A DNA stretch of 64,000 bases from Streptomyces mayonensis (GCF_018982965.1 NZ_JACBYP010000009.1:1-64000); one strand, 5' to 3'. Counted from the first letter of the stretch, positions 45,137 through 54,992 are shown. Made by a program: numbers and translations. Notes: a model not told the origin generated them from the letters alone.

Positions 45137-46393
45137 GTGACAGACGTGGCCAGGAAGAGACACAGGGACAGGGTGCGGAGACACGGCGCATGGCTCACCG
45201 GCGCCCTGGTCGCCGCCGGAACCCTCGTCGCGGGCCCGGCCCGGGCGACGGTCGGGGAAGCGGTCGGCGACGGGGAGAGGTCCTACGCCGCGCGGATCGA
45301 GCTGGGAGACACGGAACACGCCTGTTCCGGAGCGCTGGTCGAGGCCCGCTGGCTGGTCACCGCGGCGAGCTGCTTCGCGGACGACCCGGCCCTGCCCGGA
45401 CCGGTCACGGCCGGACCGCCCTCACGGCCGGCCCGGGCGACCGTCGGCGGCAACGGACCGGCAGCCTCCGGCCAGGTGCGCGACATCGTCGAACTGGTGC
45501 CGCGCACGGACCGGGACGTGGTGCTGGCGCGGCTGTCCGCGCCGGTGACGGACATCGAGCCGGTGGCGCTCGACGCCGGGGCACCCACGGCCGGCGAGGA
45601 TCTCACCGTCGTCGGACTCGGCCGCACCGCGGACGAGTGGGTGCCCGGGCGGCCGCACGCCGGGACCTTCACCGTCACCGGTACGCGTGCGGTGGAACTG
45701 GACGTCGAGGGGCAGGGCGACGCAGCCGTCTGCAAGGGCGACGCGGGCGGCCCGACGGTCCGCACCGGCACCGGGGGCGACACCCTCGTAGCCGTCAACA
45801 GCCGTTCCTGGCAGGGCGGCTGCTTCGGCTCCGAGGAGACGCGCCGCGGCGCCGTCCAGGCCCGGGTGGACGACATCACGGACTGGATCGGCACCCAGGT
45901 GGCCCGCTGGTCCCTGAAGGCCGAGGTGAACGGCAAGTACGTCTCCGCCGAGCTGAACAACACCGGAAACCAGGAGGGCAGGCTGCGGGCCCGCGCCGAC
46001 ACGGTGGCCGGCTGGGAGCAGTTCACGCTGCACACCCGCGACGGCGGCACGACGGTCTCGCTCCGCTCCGAGGCCTCCCGCCTGTTCGTCGCCACCGAGC
46101 TGAACGACTCCGGGACCCACGAGGGCATGCTGCGCGCCCGCAGCGCCGCTCCGACCGGTGGCTGGGAGCGGTTCACGCTGGTGCCGCAGGGGGAGGGGAA
46201 GTACTCCCTCCGGTCGGACGCGAACGACAAGTACGTCGCCGCCGAGTCCAACTACACCGGTGAAGAGGCGGGGCTGCTGCGCGCCCGCTCGGACTCCGCC
46301 GCCGGCTGGGAGCGGTTCACCCTGGCACACGCCGACAACTTCCGGGTCACGGGCGTCGCTCCGGCGGACCCCGAGCCGCTGCCCCTGGACTGA
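45137..46393 (+). CDS. Secreted inactive trypsin-like protein with fascin-like repeats
   Basis: A 418-aa protein. The signal peptide ends near residue 36 (GPARA). Residues 45-255 form a chymotrypsin-fold domain, but the catalytic His is Ser78 (TAASC instead of TAAHC) and the nucleophile is Ala203 (CKGDAGGP instead of GDSGGP); only the Asp (Asp127, RDVVLARL) remains. It should therefore be a pseudoprotease. Residues 257-405 hold three repeats of about 45 residues of beta-trefoil/fascin type (GKYVSAELNN, RLFVATELND, DKYVAAESNY). The GTG start has GGAGGGG (45121-45127). Probably binds rather than cuts its target. Confidence 0.85.
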   Translation: MTDVARKRHRDRVRRHGAWLTGALVAAGTLVAGPARATVGEAVGDGERSYAARIELGDTEHACSGALVEARWLVTAASCFADDPALPGPVTAGPPSRPARATVGGNGPAASGQVRDIVELVPRTDRDVVLARLSAPVTDIEPVALDAGAPTAGEDLTVVGLGRTADEWVPGRPHAGTFTVTGTRAVELDVEGQGDAAVCKGDAGGPTVRTGTGGDTLVAVNSRSWQGGCFGSEETRRGAVQARVDDITDWIGTQVARWSLKAEVNGKYVSAELNNTGNQEGRLRARADTVAGWEQFTLHTRDGGTTVSLRSEASRLFVATELNDSGTHEGMLRARSAAPTGGWERFTLVPQGEGKYSLRSDANDKYVAAESNYTGEEAGLLRARSDSAAGWERFTLAHADNFRVTGVAPADPEPLPLD

Positions 46394-46464
46394 CCGGGAG
46401 GCCGTCGCCACGGCTCGCCCCACTCGCCCGGTGAGCCGCGCCCCAACCGCACCGGTACGGCGAG

Positions 46465-46499
46465 GGCGCGGCCCGGACGGCACCCGTCCGGGCCGCGCC
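46465..46499 (+). terminator. Terminator after the pseudoprotease gene
   Basis: Perfect 16-base arms (46465-46480 and 46484-46499) with a three-base loop. Confidence 0.9.
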
Positions 46500-46840
46500 G
46501 TTGCGTCCGTCGAGGCGTAGCGTTCCGGGCAGTACTGCCGCGCGGGGCCGCCACCCTCTGCTCGCGCCGCTCACCGCAGCCGCCGCCCTCAGGGGCGTGG
46601 AGCCGGAGGAGGCCGCGGGCGCCGGGTGCGGGGCGGGAACGGAGGCGGTCGCACGGGCGGGCGGCAGACCTCCACGGGCGAGGAGCGGCGGCAGGAGGCG
46701 GTAGGACGGGGCGGGCGGCACGGTCCCGGCGGGCGAAGCGACCGGGGCCGCGGCGGGCCGGGGCGCGGCCGACGTTCCCGGCCGGCCGCCCCGGTCCCGG
46801 TTCTGGTCCCGTTCCTGGCAGACCGCGCGGCTGCCTCATG
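46500..46840. other. Gap with a large nested hairpin
   Basis: No gene is supported. A long nested stem-loop lies at 46740-46796 (GACCGGGGC / GCCCCGGTC with inner GGCCGGG-type pairing) and probably ends transcription of the glycosyltransferase gene on the minus strand. Confidence 0.5.
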
Positions 46841-49093
46841 TCAGTTGACGGGTACCGGACCCGGCGCGGCGCGGTCCGGTCCGGCGGACGGAGCCGGCGT
46901 CCTTTCCTCCAGAGGCAGGAAGGGGAGGCGCTCCGCGGCGTCCTCGCCCATGAAGACGCGCCGGACCACCCGTTCGGCTGCCCGCCCGTCGTCGAAATCA
47001 CAGAAACGCCGCCGGAAGCGTTCCCGGGCCCTGGCCGCCGGCTCCGCCCGCCACTCGCCCGAGCGGAGGATCTCGGTCAGCCCCTCCTGCGTCGTGGCGA
47101 CGGCGCCCGGAGCCTCCTTCAGCACGTCGAAGTACGCGCCGCGGACCACGGAGTACGTGTCCCAGTCGTCGGCGAAGACCACGATGGGCCGGTCCAGGTT
47201 GGCGTAGTCGAACATCGCCGACGAGTAGTCCGTGATCAGCGCGTCCGAGGCGAGGTACAGCCGCTCGACCGAGGGGTGGTCCGAGACGTCCATGATCCGG
47301 CCCGCGGACTGCAGCTCCGCGAGCCGCGACGACGAGGTCCCGTAGAAGTAGTGGCCGCGCACGAGGAGCGTGACGTCGGGGCCCAGCCGCTCGGCGAGCC
47401 GCTCCAGGTCGAGACGCGGCACGAAACCGCTCTGGTACTCCCGGTGCGTCGGCATGTAGAGGAAGGCCGTCGTGTCCTCGGCCAGACCCAGCTCCCCGCG
47501 GGCCGCGCGCACGTCGTCGGCCGTCGCGGTGACCAGCACGTCGTTGCGCGGGTAACCGGTCTCCAGGGACGTGTACGAGGCGGGGTACACCCGCTCCCAC
47601 ACCGTGGTGGAGAACCGGTTGGCGCTGATGCTGTAGTCCCAGCGGTCGCAGCGCTTGAGGAGCGCGCCGAAGCTCATGTTGGTGGAGGCCGGGTACTTCT
47701 GCTGGTCCAGGCCCATGGTCTTCAGGGGCGTGCCGTGGTGCGTCTGGACGTGCACCTGGCCCTCGCGCTTGACCACGCTGTCGGGGAAGTTCACGTTGTT
47801 GACCAGGTACTTGGCACGGGCCACGGCGGCCCAGTACTCCTTGGAACCCAGGCGTACGTAGTCCACGCCCTCGGGCACCCGGTCCACGGCGTCCGGCCGG
47901 ATCACCCACACCCGGCGGACGTGCGGGGCGAGGGAGGCCAGCGCGGCGTCGATGGCCGCGGGGTTGCACGAGACGCTGCGGCTCCAGTAGGCCGAGAACA
48001 CCGCCAGGTTCTCGTCGATCGGCAGCCGCAGCTGCGAACGGTAGAAGACGCCCATCGCCCGGCGCTTGGACTGGTTGATGGTCCTGCGGGCGTTCGTGCG
48101 CGCCTTCTGCCGCAGCCTGAGCACCCGGGTGGCACCGGTCAGCGTCGCGTACGCGTCCCGCTCCAGCGTCCCGTACTTGTGGCCCCGGCCGTCGGCCGGC
48201 CGCTGGAAGCCCTCGGGCACCCGGGCGCGGTAGTCGGCGGAGGCGCGGTGGAAGAACTCGGCCCTGGCGTTCTGCGGCAGCCGGCCCGGACGCTCCAGCA
48301 CCGTCAGGTAGTGGTCGACCATCTTGCGGAACAGCGCACCGCGCCACCGGGACAGCTCCGGGTGCGCGTCGAGGTAGGCGAAGACACGCTCGTACTGGTC
48401 GAAGACGTCGAAGTGCTTGCGGCTGACCGTCTTGAGGATGTTCCCGCCCTCGCGGCGCTGGCGGTAGTACACGCAGACGCGGTCCAGTACGGCGATCCGC
48501 TCGGCGCTGATCATGGAGCAGAACGTCCAGGGGGCGTCCTCGTAGTACCCGGGCGGGAAGGTCAGCCCGGTCCGCTCCACGAAGTCGCGCCGGTAGGCCT
48601 TGTTCCACACGATCTGCAGCAGGTCGAGCAGCTCGGGCCGGTCGTCGAGCGAGAAGGCGGCCGGTCCGGCGTCCTGCGCGAGGAGGTCGGCACGCTGATT
48701 GCGCTTGACCGAGCCGTTCCAGTAGGTGCGGGCGTAGTCGTAGATCAGGATCTCGGGGTTGCCCGTGGCCTCGAGGCGCTCGCATATCGCCCCCAGCGCG
48801 CCCTCGGAGAACGTGTCGTCACTGTCCAGGAACAGCACGTAGTCGCCCCGGGCCTGCTCCAGCCCGGCGTTGCGCGCGCGGCCGAGGCCCACGTTCTCGG
48901 CGAGGTGGATCACCTTGATCCGGGCGTCGCGTGCCGCGTACTCGTCGAGGATGGCGCCCGAGCCGTCCGGTGAGCAGTCGTCGACCGCGATCACCTCGAA
49001 GTCCGTGCAGTCCTGGCCGAGTATCGAGTCGAGGCACTCGTACAGGTAGCCCTGCACCCTGTACACGGGAACGATGAGAGAGAGCTTGGGCAT
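46841..49093 (-). CDS. Bifunctional family-2 glycosyltransferase / CDP-glycerol glycerophosphotransferase-like protein
   Basis: A 750-aa fusion. Residues 1-230 are a GT2 domain (VDDCSPDGS at 37-45, DSDD at 90-93). Residues about 360-720 are a TagF-like domain with THHGTPLKTMG (near 451) and ALITDYSSAMFDYANLDRP (near 616). It likely builds a teichoic-acid-type wall polymer at the membrane. Homologues at this position in S. coelicolor are linked to a poly(diglycosylphosphate) wall polymer; this assignment is from memory and is an inference here. Start ATG at 49091-49093. A second TagF-like gene lies upstream on the same strand. Confidence 0.85.
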   Translation of the reverse strand: MPKLSLIVPVYRVQGYLYECLDSILGQDCTDFEVIAVDDCSPDGSGAILDEYAARDARIKVIHLAENVGLGRARNAGLEQARGDYVLFLDSDDTFSEGALGAICERLEATGNPEILIYDYARTYWNGSVKRNQRADLLAQDAGPAAFSLDDRPELLDLLQIVWNKAYRRDFVERTGLTFPPGYYEDAPWTFCSMISAERIAVLDRVCVYYRQRREGGNILKTVSRKHFDVFDQYERVFAYLDAHPELSRWRGALFRKMVDHYLTVLERPGRLPQNARAEFFHRASADYRARVPEGFQRPADGRGHKYGTLERDAYATLTGATRVLRLRQKARTNARRTINQSKRRAMGVFYRSQLRLPIDENLAVFSAYWSRSVSCNPAAIDAALASLAPHVRRVWVIRPDAVDRVPEGVDYVRLGSKEYWAAVARAKYLVNNVNFPDSVVKREGQVHVQTHHGTPLKTMGLDQQKYPASTNMSFGALLKRCDRWDYSISANRFSTTVWERVYPASYTSLETGYPRNDVLVTATADDVRAARGELGLAEDTTAFLYMPTHREYQSGFVPRLDLERLAERLGPDVTLLVRGHYFYGTSSSRLAELQSAGRIMDVSDHPSVERLYLASDALITDYSSAMFDYANLDRPIVVFADDWDTYSVVRGAYFDVLKEAPGAVATTQEGLTEILRSGEWRAEPAARARERFRRRFCDFDDGRAAERVVRRVFMGEDAAERLPFLPLEERTPAPSAGPDRAAPGPVPVN

Positions 49094-49142
49094 CCTTACA
49101 ACCTGTTCTGGATCTGATCACGGGACCACGCGCCGGGGTCGG

Positions 49143-49180
49143 GGCGCGCCCTTCGGGCGTCGGACGGCCCGAAGCGCGCC
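49143..49180 (-). terminator. Stem-loop between the two TagF-like genes
   Basis: GGCGCGC (49143-49149) plus TTCGGGC (49152-49158) pair with GCCCGAA (49167-49173) plus GCGCGCC (49174-49180), with a 2-base bulge. It lies 50 bases before the downstream gene. The rest of the gap (49094-49450) holds no feature I can support. Confidence 0.6.
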
Positions 49181-49450
49181 GCTGGCTCAGGGTAAAGGAT
49201 TCACGCGAAGTTTCCGTGGGTGCGGTGTCGCGGTGGGACGGCCGGGGTGCGGGCCTGCCCGGGCCCGTCCGACCCGCGACCCTGAGGCGTGAGCGGGGGC
49301 CGTGACCGGGGAGGCGCGCCGCACGGCCACGGGCCCGCGGGCCGCCTTCCGGCCGGACGTAGCCCTCAGCCCTTCCGCGGGCCGGCGACGTCCCGGCGGC
49401 GGCCCGCGCCCGGCGGCTCAGGGGCCCTCGTGCGGAGCCCGCCGCCCGGC

Positions 49451-51610
49451 TCAGGCGCCCTCGCGCTGTGCCGGGCGGCGGGCAGCGGTGCCGTCCGCTG
49501 CCGGGGGCCGGGGGCCGGGGAGCGGGGTGCCCGCGGCGAGGCGTTCCACCGTGCGGGCGCGGTGTGCCTCGGCCACGGCGGACAGCGCCCGCACCGCCGC
49601 CCCGAAGCGCTCCTGGGAGGGCGGGTCGGCCGGGCCGAGCAGCCGCAGGGACAGCGCGGCACGTTCCCCGGCCAGCTTGTCCCGCTCGGGGTGCCGGACC
49701 GTGTCAAGGAGCGCCGGAACCCCGGCCGCGTCCGGTGTCAGCACGGTCGCCGCCGCCACCGTGGGGAAGGACTTGCGGAACACGTCCTCCGCCAGCCCGC
49801 TGGTGTTGGCGACCGCGTACGGCTTGCCGCTGGCCAGGAAGTCGCTGATCACACTGGAGACGTCGCTGATCAGCAGGTCCGACCGGTTGAAGCAGAAGTA
49901 GAGCGGCGGCCGGGCGCCGGTGACGACCTGGTGCTCCCCCTCGGGCAGCGACGCCCAGTACGCCTCCTCCCGGGCCGCCGCCGCCCGCGCCAGAGCCCCG
50001 GCGCGTCCGGGCTCCGGAGCGGACCGCAGCAGCATCCGCTCCGCCTGGTCGGCCGCCGCACGGAAACCGGCCGCGGTGAGCCCCTCCGGATCCGTCGTCC
50101 GCCGGACCGTCCCCGCGGACGCCGACGCGTCCGGCCGCGCCCCGCCGCGCGCCCGGTTCGCCGCCCGCACCAGCTCCCGGATCCGCAGATCGGCGGCCCC
50201 GGCCCGCGGGTCCACCGACCCGGTCAGCGGGTGCGGCTTGTACAGCAGCCGGACGCCCGGATCGGCCAGCAGCGCCCGCACCAGGTTCTCGCCGGCCTCG
50301 ACCACCGACGTGTTGCCGGGGTTGCCGTCCCAGCCCTCCCAGGTCGGCGCGTACAGGACCGTGGTGAACGCACCCGGCGCCGGCGGCCCCGCGCACGGCC
50401 GTACGGCGTCCAGCTGCGGGCGGCCGATCTCCACCACGTCCTTGTCCTCCACGCCGACCTCCGCCAGCGCGTACCGCTCCCGCGCCGCCGGTCCCGCCAC
50501 CCACACCTCGTCGTAGGCCTTCGCGTACGGGTTGCACGAGGACAGCTTGTCGCTCTCCCCGTGGTTGACGAAGGCGTGCTTGACCGTGGGGATGCGCAGG
50601 ACCTGCGAGGTCTTCCCGGAATTGGACGGGTGCAGGAGCACGCGGAGCGTGGAGTGCTCCAGGCGCATCAGCGTGGTCACCTTCGGCAGGCACACCACCG
50701 GGACGTCCGTCGCCGCGATCCGCTCCACCATGAACCGCTCCCGCAGCACGATCACCGGCCGCTCCGCCAGCCGGGCCAGGGGCTCCAGCCACATGTTCGC
50801 CTGGTACGCCGAGGACGCCCCGCCCGAGAAGTACAGGCCGACCGTCGGCCGGTACCGCGCCAGCCACCCCTCGAACCAGTCGAGCACCTCCTGCTCGCCT
50901 GCGGGCCGGCGCCCCGGCAGCAGCCGCAGCGACAGCGCCCCCAGGCCCGTCACGGCCACGGCGAGGGACACCCCGAGGCCCGCCGCGCCCCACACCGGCG
51001 CGTCGGCGGCCACCGTGGCGAGCAGCCCCGCCGTAGACGGCAGCCCGAAGACCGTCAGCCGGTACCCGGGGCGGCGCAGCAGCACCGGGGGCGCCGGGGT
51101 CAGCCGCAGCGCCGACGCGTCGATGTTCCGGGTCACCACGGGCAGCGTCCGGGTGCGCCGGACCAGGACGGAGACCGCCTGGATCGCCCAGTGCAGCGCG
51201 TACAGGACGAGCAGCCCGGCGACGAGCGGGGCGTACGCGCCCTCCCGGTGCTGCTCGCCCAGGCGCAGCAGGCCCACCACGAGGAGCAGGTCCCGCAGCA
51301 CGTGCCGGACCGTGACGTCGGCGTGCGACTTGGCGAACAGCGACACCATGCCCCGTCCCCACCGGTGCAGCACCCCCTCGGCGGCGAGCGAGGCGGCGGT
51401 CGCGGCGAGCAGCAGCGGCACGTGCGGCAGCAGCGCGCCCAGCGCCTGCGCGGCGAAGACGGACGCCAGCCCGCCCACGACGAGCAGCTTCACCGCGGTC
51501 CGCCGACGGGGCAGGGCGGGGCCCTCCGGCCGGGGCAGCCGGGGCCGGCGGGGGAGACGGCGGCGGGGCGGGAACAGGGGCACTGCGGTCTCTCCAGGCT
51601 CGTCGCGCAT
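49451..51610 (-). CDS. Membrane protein with CDP-glycerol glycerophosphotransferase-like domain
   Basis: A 719-aa protein. A basic N terminus precedes about six membrane helices in residues 40-260. The C-terminal part is TagB/TagF-like, with VNHGESDKLSS (near 360) in place of the usual HGTPLK, RPQLDAV, VLYAPTWEGW (near 427) and LLISDVSSVISDFLASGKP (near 593). It lacks the first glycosyltransferase domain of its neighbour, so the two may act in sequence in wall polymer synthesis. The start ATG (51608-51610) has a weak ribosome site. Diverges from proB. Confidence 0.82.
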   Translation of the reverse strand: MRDEPGETAVPLFPPRRRLPRRPRLPRPEGPALPRRRTAVKLLVVGGLASVFAAQALGALLPHVPLLLAATAASLAAEGVLHRWGRGMVSLFAKSHADVTVRHVLRDLLLVVGLLRLGEQHREGAYAPLVAGLLVLYALHWAIQAVSVLVRRTRTLPVVTRNIDASALRLTPAPPVLLRRPGYRLTVFGLPSTAGLLATVAADAPVWGAAGLGVSLAVAVTGLGALSLRLLPGRRPAGEQEVLDWFEGWLARYRPTVGLYFSGGASSAYQANMWLEPLARLAERPVIVLRERFMVERIAATDVPVVCLPKVTTLMRLEHSTLRVLLHPSNSGKTSQVLRIPTVKHAFVNHGESDKLSSCNPYAKAYDEVWVAGPAARERYALAEVGVEDKDVVEIGRPQLDAVRPCAGPPAPGAFTTVLYAPTWEGWDGNPGNTSVVEAGENLVRALLADPGVRLLYKPHPLTGSVDPRAGAADLRIRELVRAANRARGGARPDASASAGTVRRTTDPEGLTAAGFRAAADQAERMLLRSAPEPGRAGALARAAAAREEAYWASLPEGEHQVVTGARPPLYFCFNRSDLLISDVSSVISDFLASGKPYAVANTSGLAEDVFRKSFPTVAAATVLTPDAAGVPALLDTVRHPERDKLAGERAALSLRLLGPADPPSQERFGAAVRALSAVAEAHRARTVERLAAGTPLPGPRPPAADGTAARRPAQREGA

Positions 51611-51814
51611 CGGGCAACCGGGTTAACGCGCGGTGACCGTCGGACGACACGCCCGTGCCGGCCTCCGGTCCCTGCCTGGGCCGACCAGCGAAGGAGGCGC
51701 GTGCAGCGGCGCCCGTCCGCAGCCTGAACCGTGGTGCGGCGCGGGTCCCGGTTCCCGTAGATTGCCCGGCGGGCGCAGGATTCGGCGCATGTCGACGGGA
51801 GAGGCGGACGGGCC

Positions 51815-52963
51815 GTGGCAGGGGCAAGGCCGGGGACAGGGCCGGGCACGAGGCAGGCCGTGGGCGAGGCCCGCAGGATCGTCGTCAAGGTCGGGTCCTC
51901 CTCGCTGACGACCGCGGCGGGCGGCCTGGACGCCGACCGGGTCGACGCGCTCGTCGACGTGCTGGCCAAGGCGAGGGGCGCGGACAAGGAGATCGTCCTC
52001 GTCTCCTCCGGCGCCATCGCCGCGGGCCTCGCCCCGCTGGGCCTCCCGCGCCGCCCCCGGGACCTGGCCCGCCAGCAGGCCGCCGCCAGCGTCGGACAGG
52101 GACTGCTGGTCGCCCGCTACACCGCGTCCTTCGCCCGCTACGGCGTCCGCGTCGGCCAGGTGCTGCTGACCAGCGACGACATGAGCCGCCGCGCCCACCA
52201 CCGCAACGCCTCCCGCACCCTGGACAAGCTCCTCGCGATGGGTGCCTTCCCGGTCGTCAACGAGAACGACACCGTCGCCACCGACGAGATCCGCTTCGGC
52301 GACAACGACCGCCTCGCCGCCCTCGTCGCCCACCTGGTCCGCGCCGACCTGCTGGTGCTGCTGTCCGACGTGGACGGCGTGTACGACGGCGACCCGAGCC
52401 GGCCGGGCACCTCGCGGCTGGCCGAGGTGCGGGACATGGCCGACCTCGCGGGCGTCGACATCGGCAGCGCGGGCCGGGCCGGAGTGGGCACCGGCGGCAT
52501 GGTCACCAAGGTCGAGGCGGCCCGGATCGCCGCCGCCGCCGGCATTCCCGTGGTGCTGACCAGCGCGGTCCACGCGGCCGACGCCCTGGCCGGGGGCGAC
52601 ACCGGCACCTACTTCCACGCCACCGGCAGGCGCTTCGCCGACCGGCTGCTGTGGCTGCAGCACGCCTCCGCACCGCAGGGGGCGCTGGTCCTCGACGACG
52701 GGGCGGTCCGCGCGGTCGTCGAGGGCCGCAAGTCGCTGCTGCCGGCCGGAATCGCGGGCGTTGAGGGCGAGTTCGCCGCGGGCGACCCGGTCGAGCTGCG
52801 GGACGGCACCGGCCGGGCGGTCGCCCGGGGGCTGGTCAACTTCGACGCCAGGGAGATGCCCCGGCTGGTCGGCCGCTCCACCCGGGAACTGGCGCGCGAA
52901 CTCGGACCCGCGTACGAACGCGAGGTCGTACACAGGGACGATCTGGTGATCCTGCACCCGTAA
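51815..52963 (+). CDS. proB: Glutamate 5-kinase
   Basis: A 382-aa enzyme for the first step of proline synthesis. The amino acid kinase domain has VVKVGSSSL (23-31), VSSGAIAAGL, NENDTVATDEIRFGDND (near 150) and GTGGMVTKVEAA (near 229). A C-terminal PUA domain follows (about 290-378). The GTG start gives a short N-terminal extension; a GTG at 51860 (VGEARR) is an alternative. TAGATT at 51758-51763 could be the -10 box. It is separated from proA by one small gene. Confidence 0.95.
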   Translation: MAGARPGTGPGTRQAVGEARRIVVKVGSSSLTTAAGGLDADRVDALVDVLAKARGADKEIVLVSSGAIAAGLAPLGLPRRPRDLARQQAAASVGQGLLVARYTASFARYGVRVGQVLLTSDDMSRRAHHRNASRTLDKLLAMGAFPVVNENDTVATDEIRFGDNDRLAALVAHLVRADLLVLLSDVDGVYDGDPSRPGTSRLAEVRDMADLAGVDIGSAGRAGVGTGGMVTKVEAARIAAAAGIPVVLTSAVHAADALAGGDTGTYFHATGRRFADRLLWLQHASAPQGALVLDDGAVRAVVEGRKSLLPAGIAGVEGEFAAGDPVELRDGTGRAVARGLVNFDAREMPRLVGRSTRELARELGPAYEREVVHRDDLVILHP

Positions 52964-53096
52964 TGGGTCGAAACGTCCCCGAATCGGTAGTGGACGTTCC
53001 GCAAAAGCGCCCCGCGATCCCGTGCGGCCTGCTCAACTTTCCTCAGGGACAAGCCCGGCCGACCACCGGGCCCAGCCATGTGCGAAGGAGGCCGTC

Positions 53097-53645
53097 GTGA
53101 GCGGAGTGCGCCCTGGACCGGCGGCGTCCCGCGGCAGTAACGGCTCCCGCGGCGGCAGCGGCACCCGGGGCGGTTCGGGCTCCCGCGGCGGCACCGCATC
53201 CCGTCCCGGCGGCACCCGCGGCACCTCCCGCGCCCCCGGCGACGAACGGGCCCTGACCAGCGTGGCGGCCGGCGACCGGTTCCGCGGCGAGGAACCCGAC
53301 CACACCCCGCGCCTGTGGCACGTCACCCTCAGCGTCTCCGGCGCCCGCGCCCCGCTCACCGAGGTCCGCCGCGCCCTGGAACAGCTCGCGCACGACCACC
53401 CCTTCCTGCTGACCAGCAGGTACGCCGACGACCACGCGGAGATCCGCTACTGGGAGGAGGCCCGCGACCTGCACGACGCCGCCGCCGTCGCCCTGCGCCT
53501 GTGGGGCGAGCACCGGCAGACCGCGGGCCTGCCGCCCTGGGAGATCGTCGGCCTCGAGGTCATCGACCGGGCCACCTACCACCAGCGCATCGCCGCGGGG
53601 TACGGGCCCGCCCCCGCGACGCCCGTCGGCGTGCACCCGTTTTGA
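53097..53645 (+). CDS. Hypothetical protein between proB and proA
   Basis: A 182-aa protein. The first 55 residues are a disordered Arg/Gly/Ser region with RGG-like repeats. The rest is a compact alpha/beta domain (PRLWHVTLSVSGARAPLTEVRRALEQLAHDHP, then EIRYWEEARDLHDAAAVALRLWGEHRQ). GAAGGAGG (53084-53091) fixes the GTG start. Its conserved place between proB and proA in Streptomyces suggests a link to them, but no function is known to me. Confidence 0.8.
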   Translation: MSGVRPGPAASRGSNGSRGGSGTRGGSGSRGGTASRPGGTRGTSRAPGDERALTSVAAGDRFRGEEPDHTPRLWHVTLSVSGARAPLTEVRRALEQLAHDHPFLLTSRYADDHAEIRYWEEARDLHDAAAVALRLWGEHRQTAGLPPWEIVGLEVIDRATYHQRIAAGYGPAPATPVGVHPF

Positions 53646-53693
53646 CCCGTCTCGCGGGGTGGGACGGCAGACGGACGCCCGGTCCCCGCGCAC

Positions 53694-53699
53694 TACCCT
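53694..53699 (+). promoter_or_regulatory. -10 box of a leaderless proA transcript
   Basis: TACCCT lies six bases before the proA ATG. No Shine-Dalgarno sequence is present. Confidence 0.45.
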
Positions 53700-53705
53700 T
53701 CCCCC

Positions 53706-54992
53706 ATGACCACGCTCTCGCCGTACGACTCGATGACCCCGGTCACCAGGGCCGCCTACCGGGCCAAGTCCGCCGCCGCCGACCTCGCGCCGCTGCCGCG
53801 GGCCGCCAAGGACGACGCGCTGCTCGCCGTCGCGGACGCGCTCGAGGTCCGTACGAGCGAGATCGTCGAGGCCAACGCCCAGGACGTGGCCAAGGCCCGT
53901 GCCGCCGGGACCAGCGAAGCGATCATCGACCGGCTCACCCTCACCCCGGAGCGGGTCCGTGCCATCGCCTCCGACGTGCGCGACGTCGTCGCCCTGCCCG
54001 ACCCGGTCGGCCAGGTCGTGCGCGGCAACACCCTCCCCAACGGCATCGACCTGCGCCAGGTGCGGGTCCCGCTCGGCGTGGTCGGCATCATCTACGAGGG
54101 CCGGCCCAACGTCACGGTGGACGCCGCCGCCCTCTGCCTGAAGTCCGGCAACGCGGTACTGCTGCGGGGGTCGTCCTCCGCGTACCAGTCCAACACCGCC
54201 CTCGTCCGGGTCGTCCGCGACGCCGTGGGCGGGGCCGGGCTGCCCGCCGACGCCGTGCAGCTGGTGCCCGGCGAGGGCCGCGAGAGCGTGCGCGAGCTGA
54301 TGCGGGCCCGCGGCCTGGTCGACGTGCTCATCCCGCGCGGCGGCGCCTCGCTGATCAACACGGTCGTCCAGGAGTCCACCGTCCCCGTCATCGAGACCGG
54401 CACCGGCAACTGCCACGTCTACGTCGACGCGGAAGCCGACCTGGACATGGCCGTCGACATCCTGATCAACTCCAAGGCCCAGCGCGTCAGCGTCTGCAAC
54501 GCCGCCGAGACCCTCCTGGTCCACCAGGACGTCGCCGCCGAGTTCCTGCCCCGCGCGCTGGCCGCCCTCGCCGAGGCCGGCGTCACCGTGCACGCCGACG
54601 AGCGGGTGCTGGCGTACGCCGCGGACTCCGGGGCGACCGTCGTCGAGGCGACCCCCGAGGACTGGGAGACCGAGTACCTGTCGTACGACATCGCGGCGGC
54701 CGTCGTCGACTCCCTGGACCGGGCCGTCGAGCACATCCGGCTGTGGACCTCCGGCCACACCGAGGCCATCGTGACCACCTCGCAGCAGGCCGCCCGGCGG
54801 TTCACCCAGCTGGTCGACTCCACCACCGTCGCCGTGAACACCTCCACCCGCTTCACCGACGGCGGCCAGTTCGGCTTCGGCGCCGAGATCGGCATCTCCA
54901 CGCAGAAGCTCCACGCCCGGGGCCCGATGGGCCTGCCGGAGCTGACCAGCACCAAGTACATCGTCACCGGCGACGGGCACGTACGGCGCTGA
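53706..54992 (+). CDS. proA: Gamma-glutamyl phosphate reductase
   Basis: A 428-aa aldehyde-dehydrogenase-fold enzyme for the second step of proline synthesis, NADPH-dependent. The catalytic cysteine is C264 ([13 protein letters not shown]). Other family blocks are [20 protein letters not shown] (near 121-140) and [23 protein letters not shown] (near 386). Probably translated from a leaderless mRNA, so it may be transcribed separately from proB. Confidence 0.96.
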   Translation: MTTLSPYDSMTPVTRAAYRAKSAAADLAPLPRAAKDDALLAVADALEVRTSEIVEANAQDVAKARAAGTSEAIIDRLTLTPERVRAIASDVRDVVALPDPVGQVVRGNTLPNGIDLRQVRVPLGVVGIIYEGRPNVTVDAAALCLKSGNAVLLRGSSSAYQSNTALVRVVRDAVGGAGLPADAVQLVPGEGRESVRELMRARGLVDVLIPRGGASLINTVVQESTVPVIETGTGNCHVYVDAEADLDMAVDILINSKAQRVSVCNAAETLLVHQDVAAEFLPRALAALAEAGVTVHADERVLAYAADSGATVVEATPEDWETEYLSYDIAAAVVDSLDRAVEHIRLWTSGHTEAIVTTSQQAARRFTQLVDSTTVAVNTSTRFTDGGQFGFGAEIGISTQKLHARGPMGLPELTSTKYIVTGDGHVRR

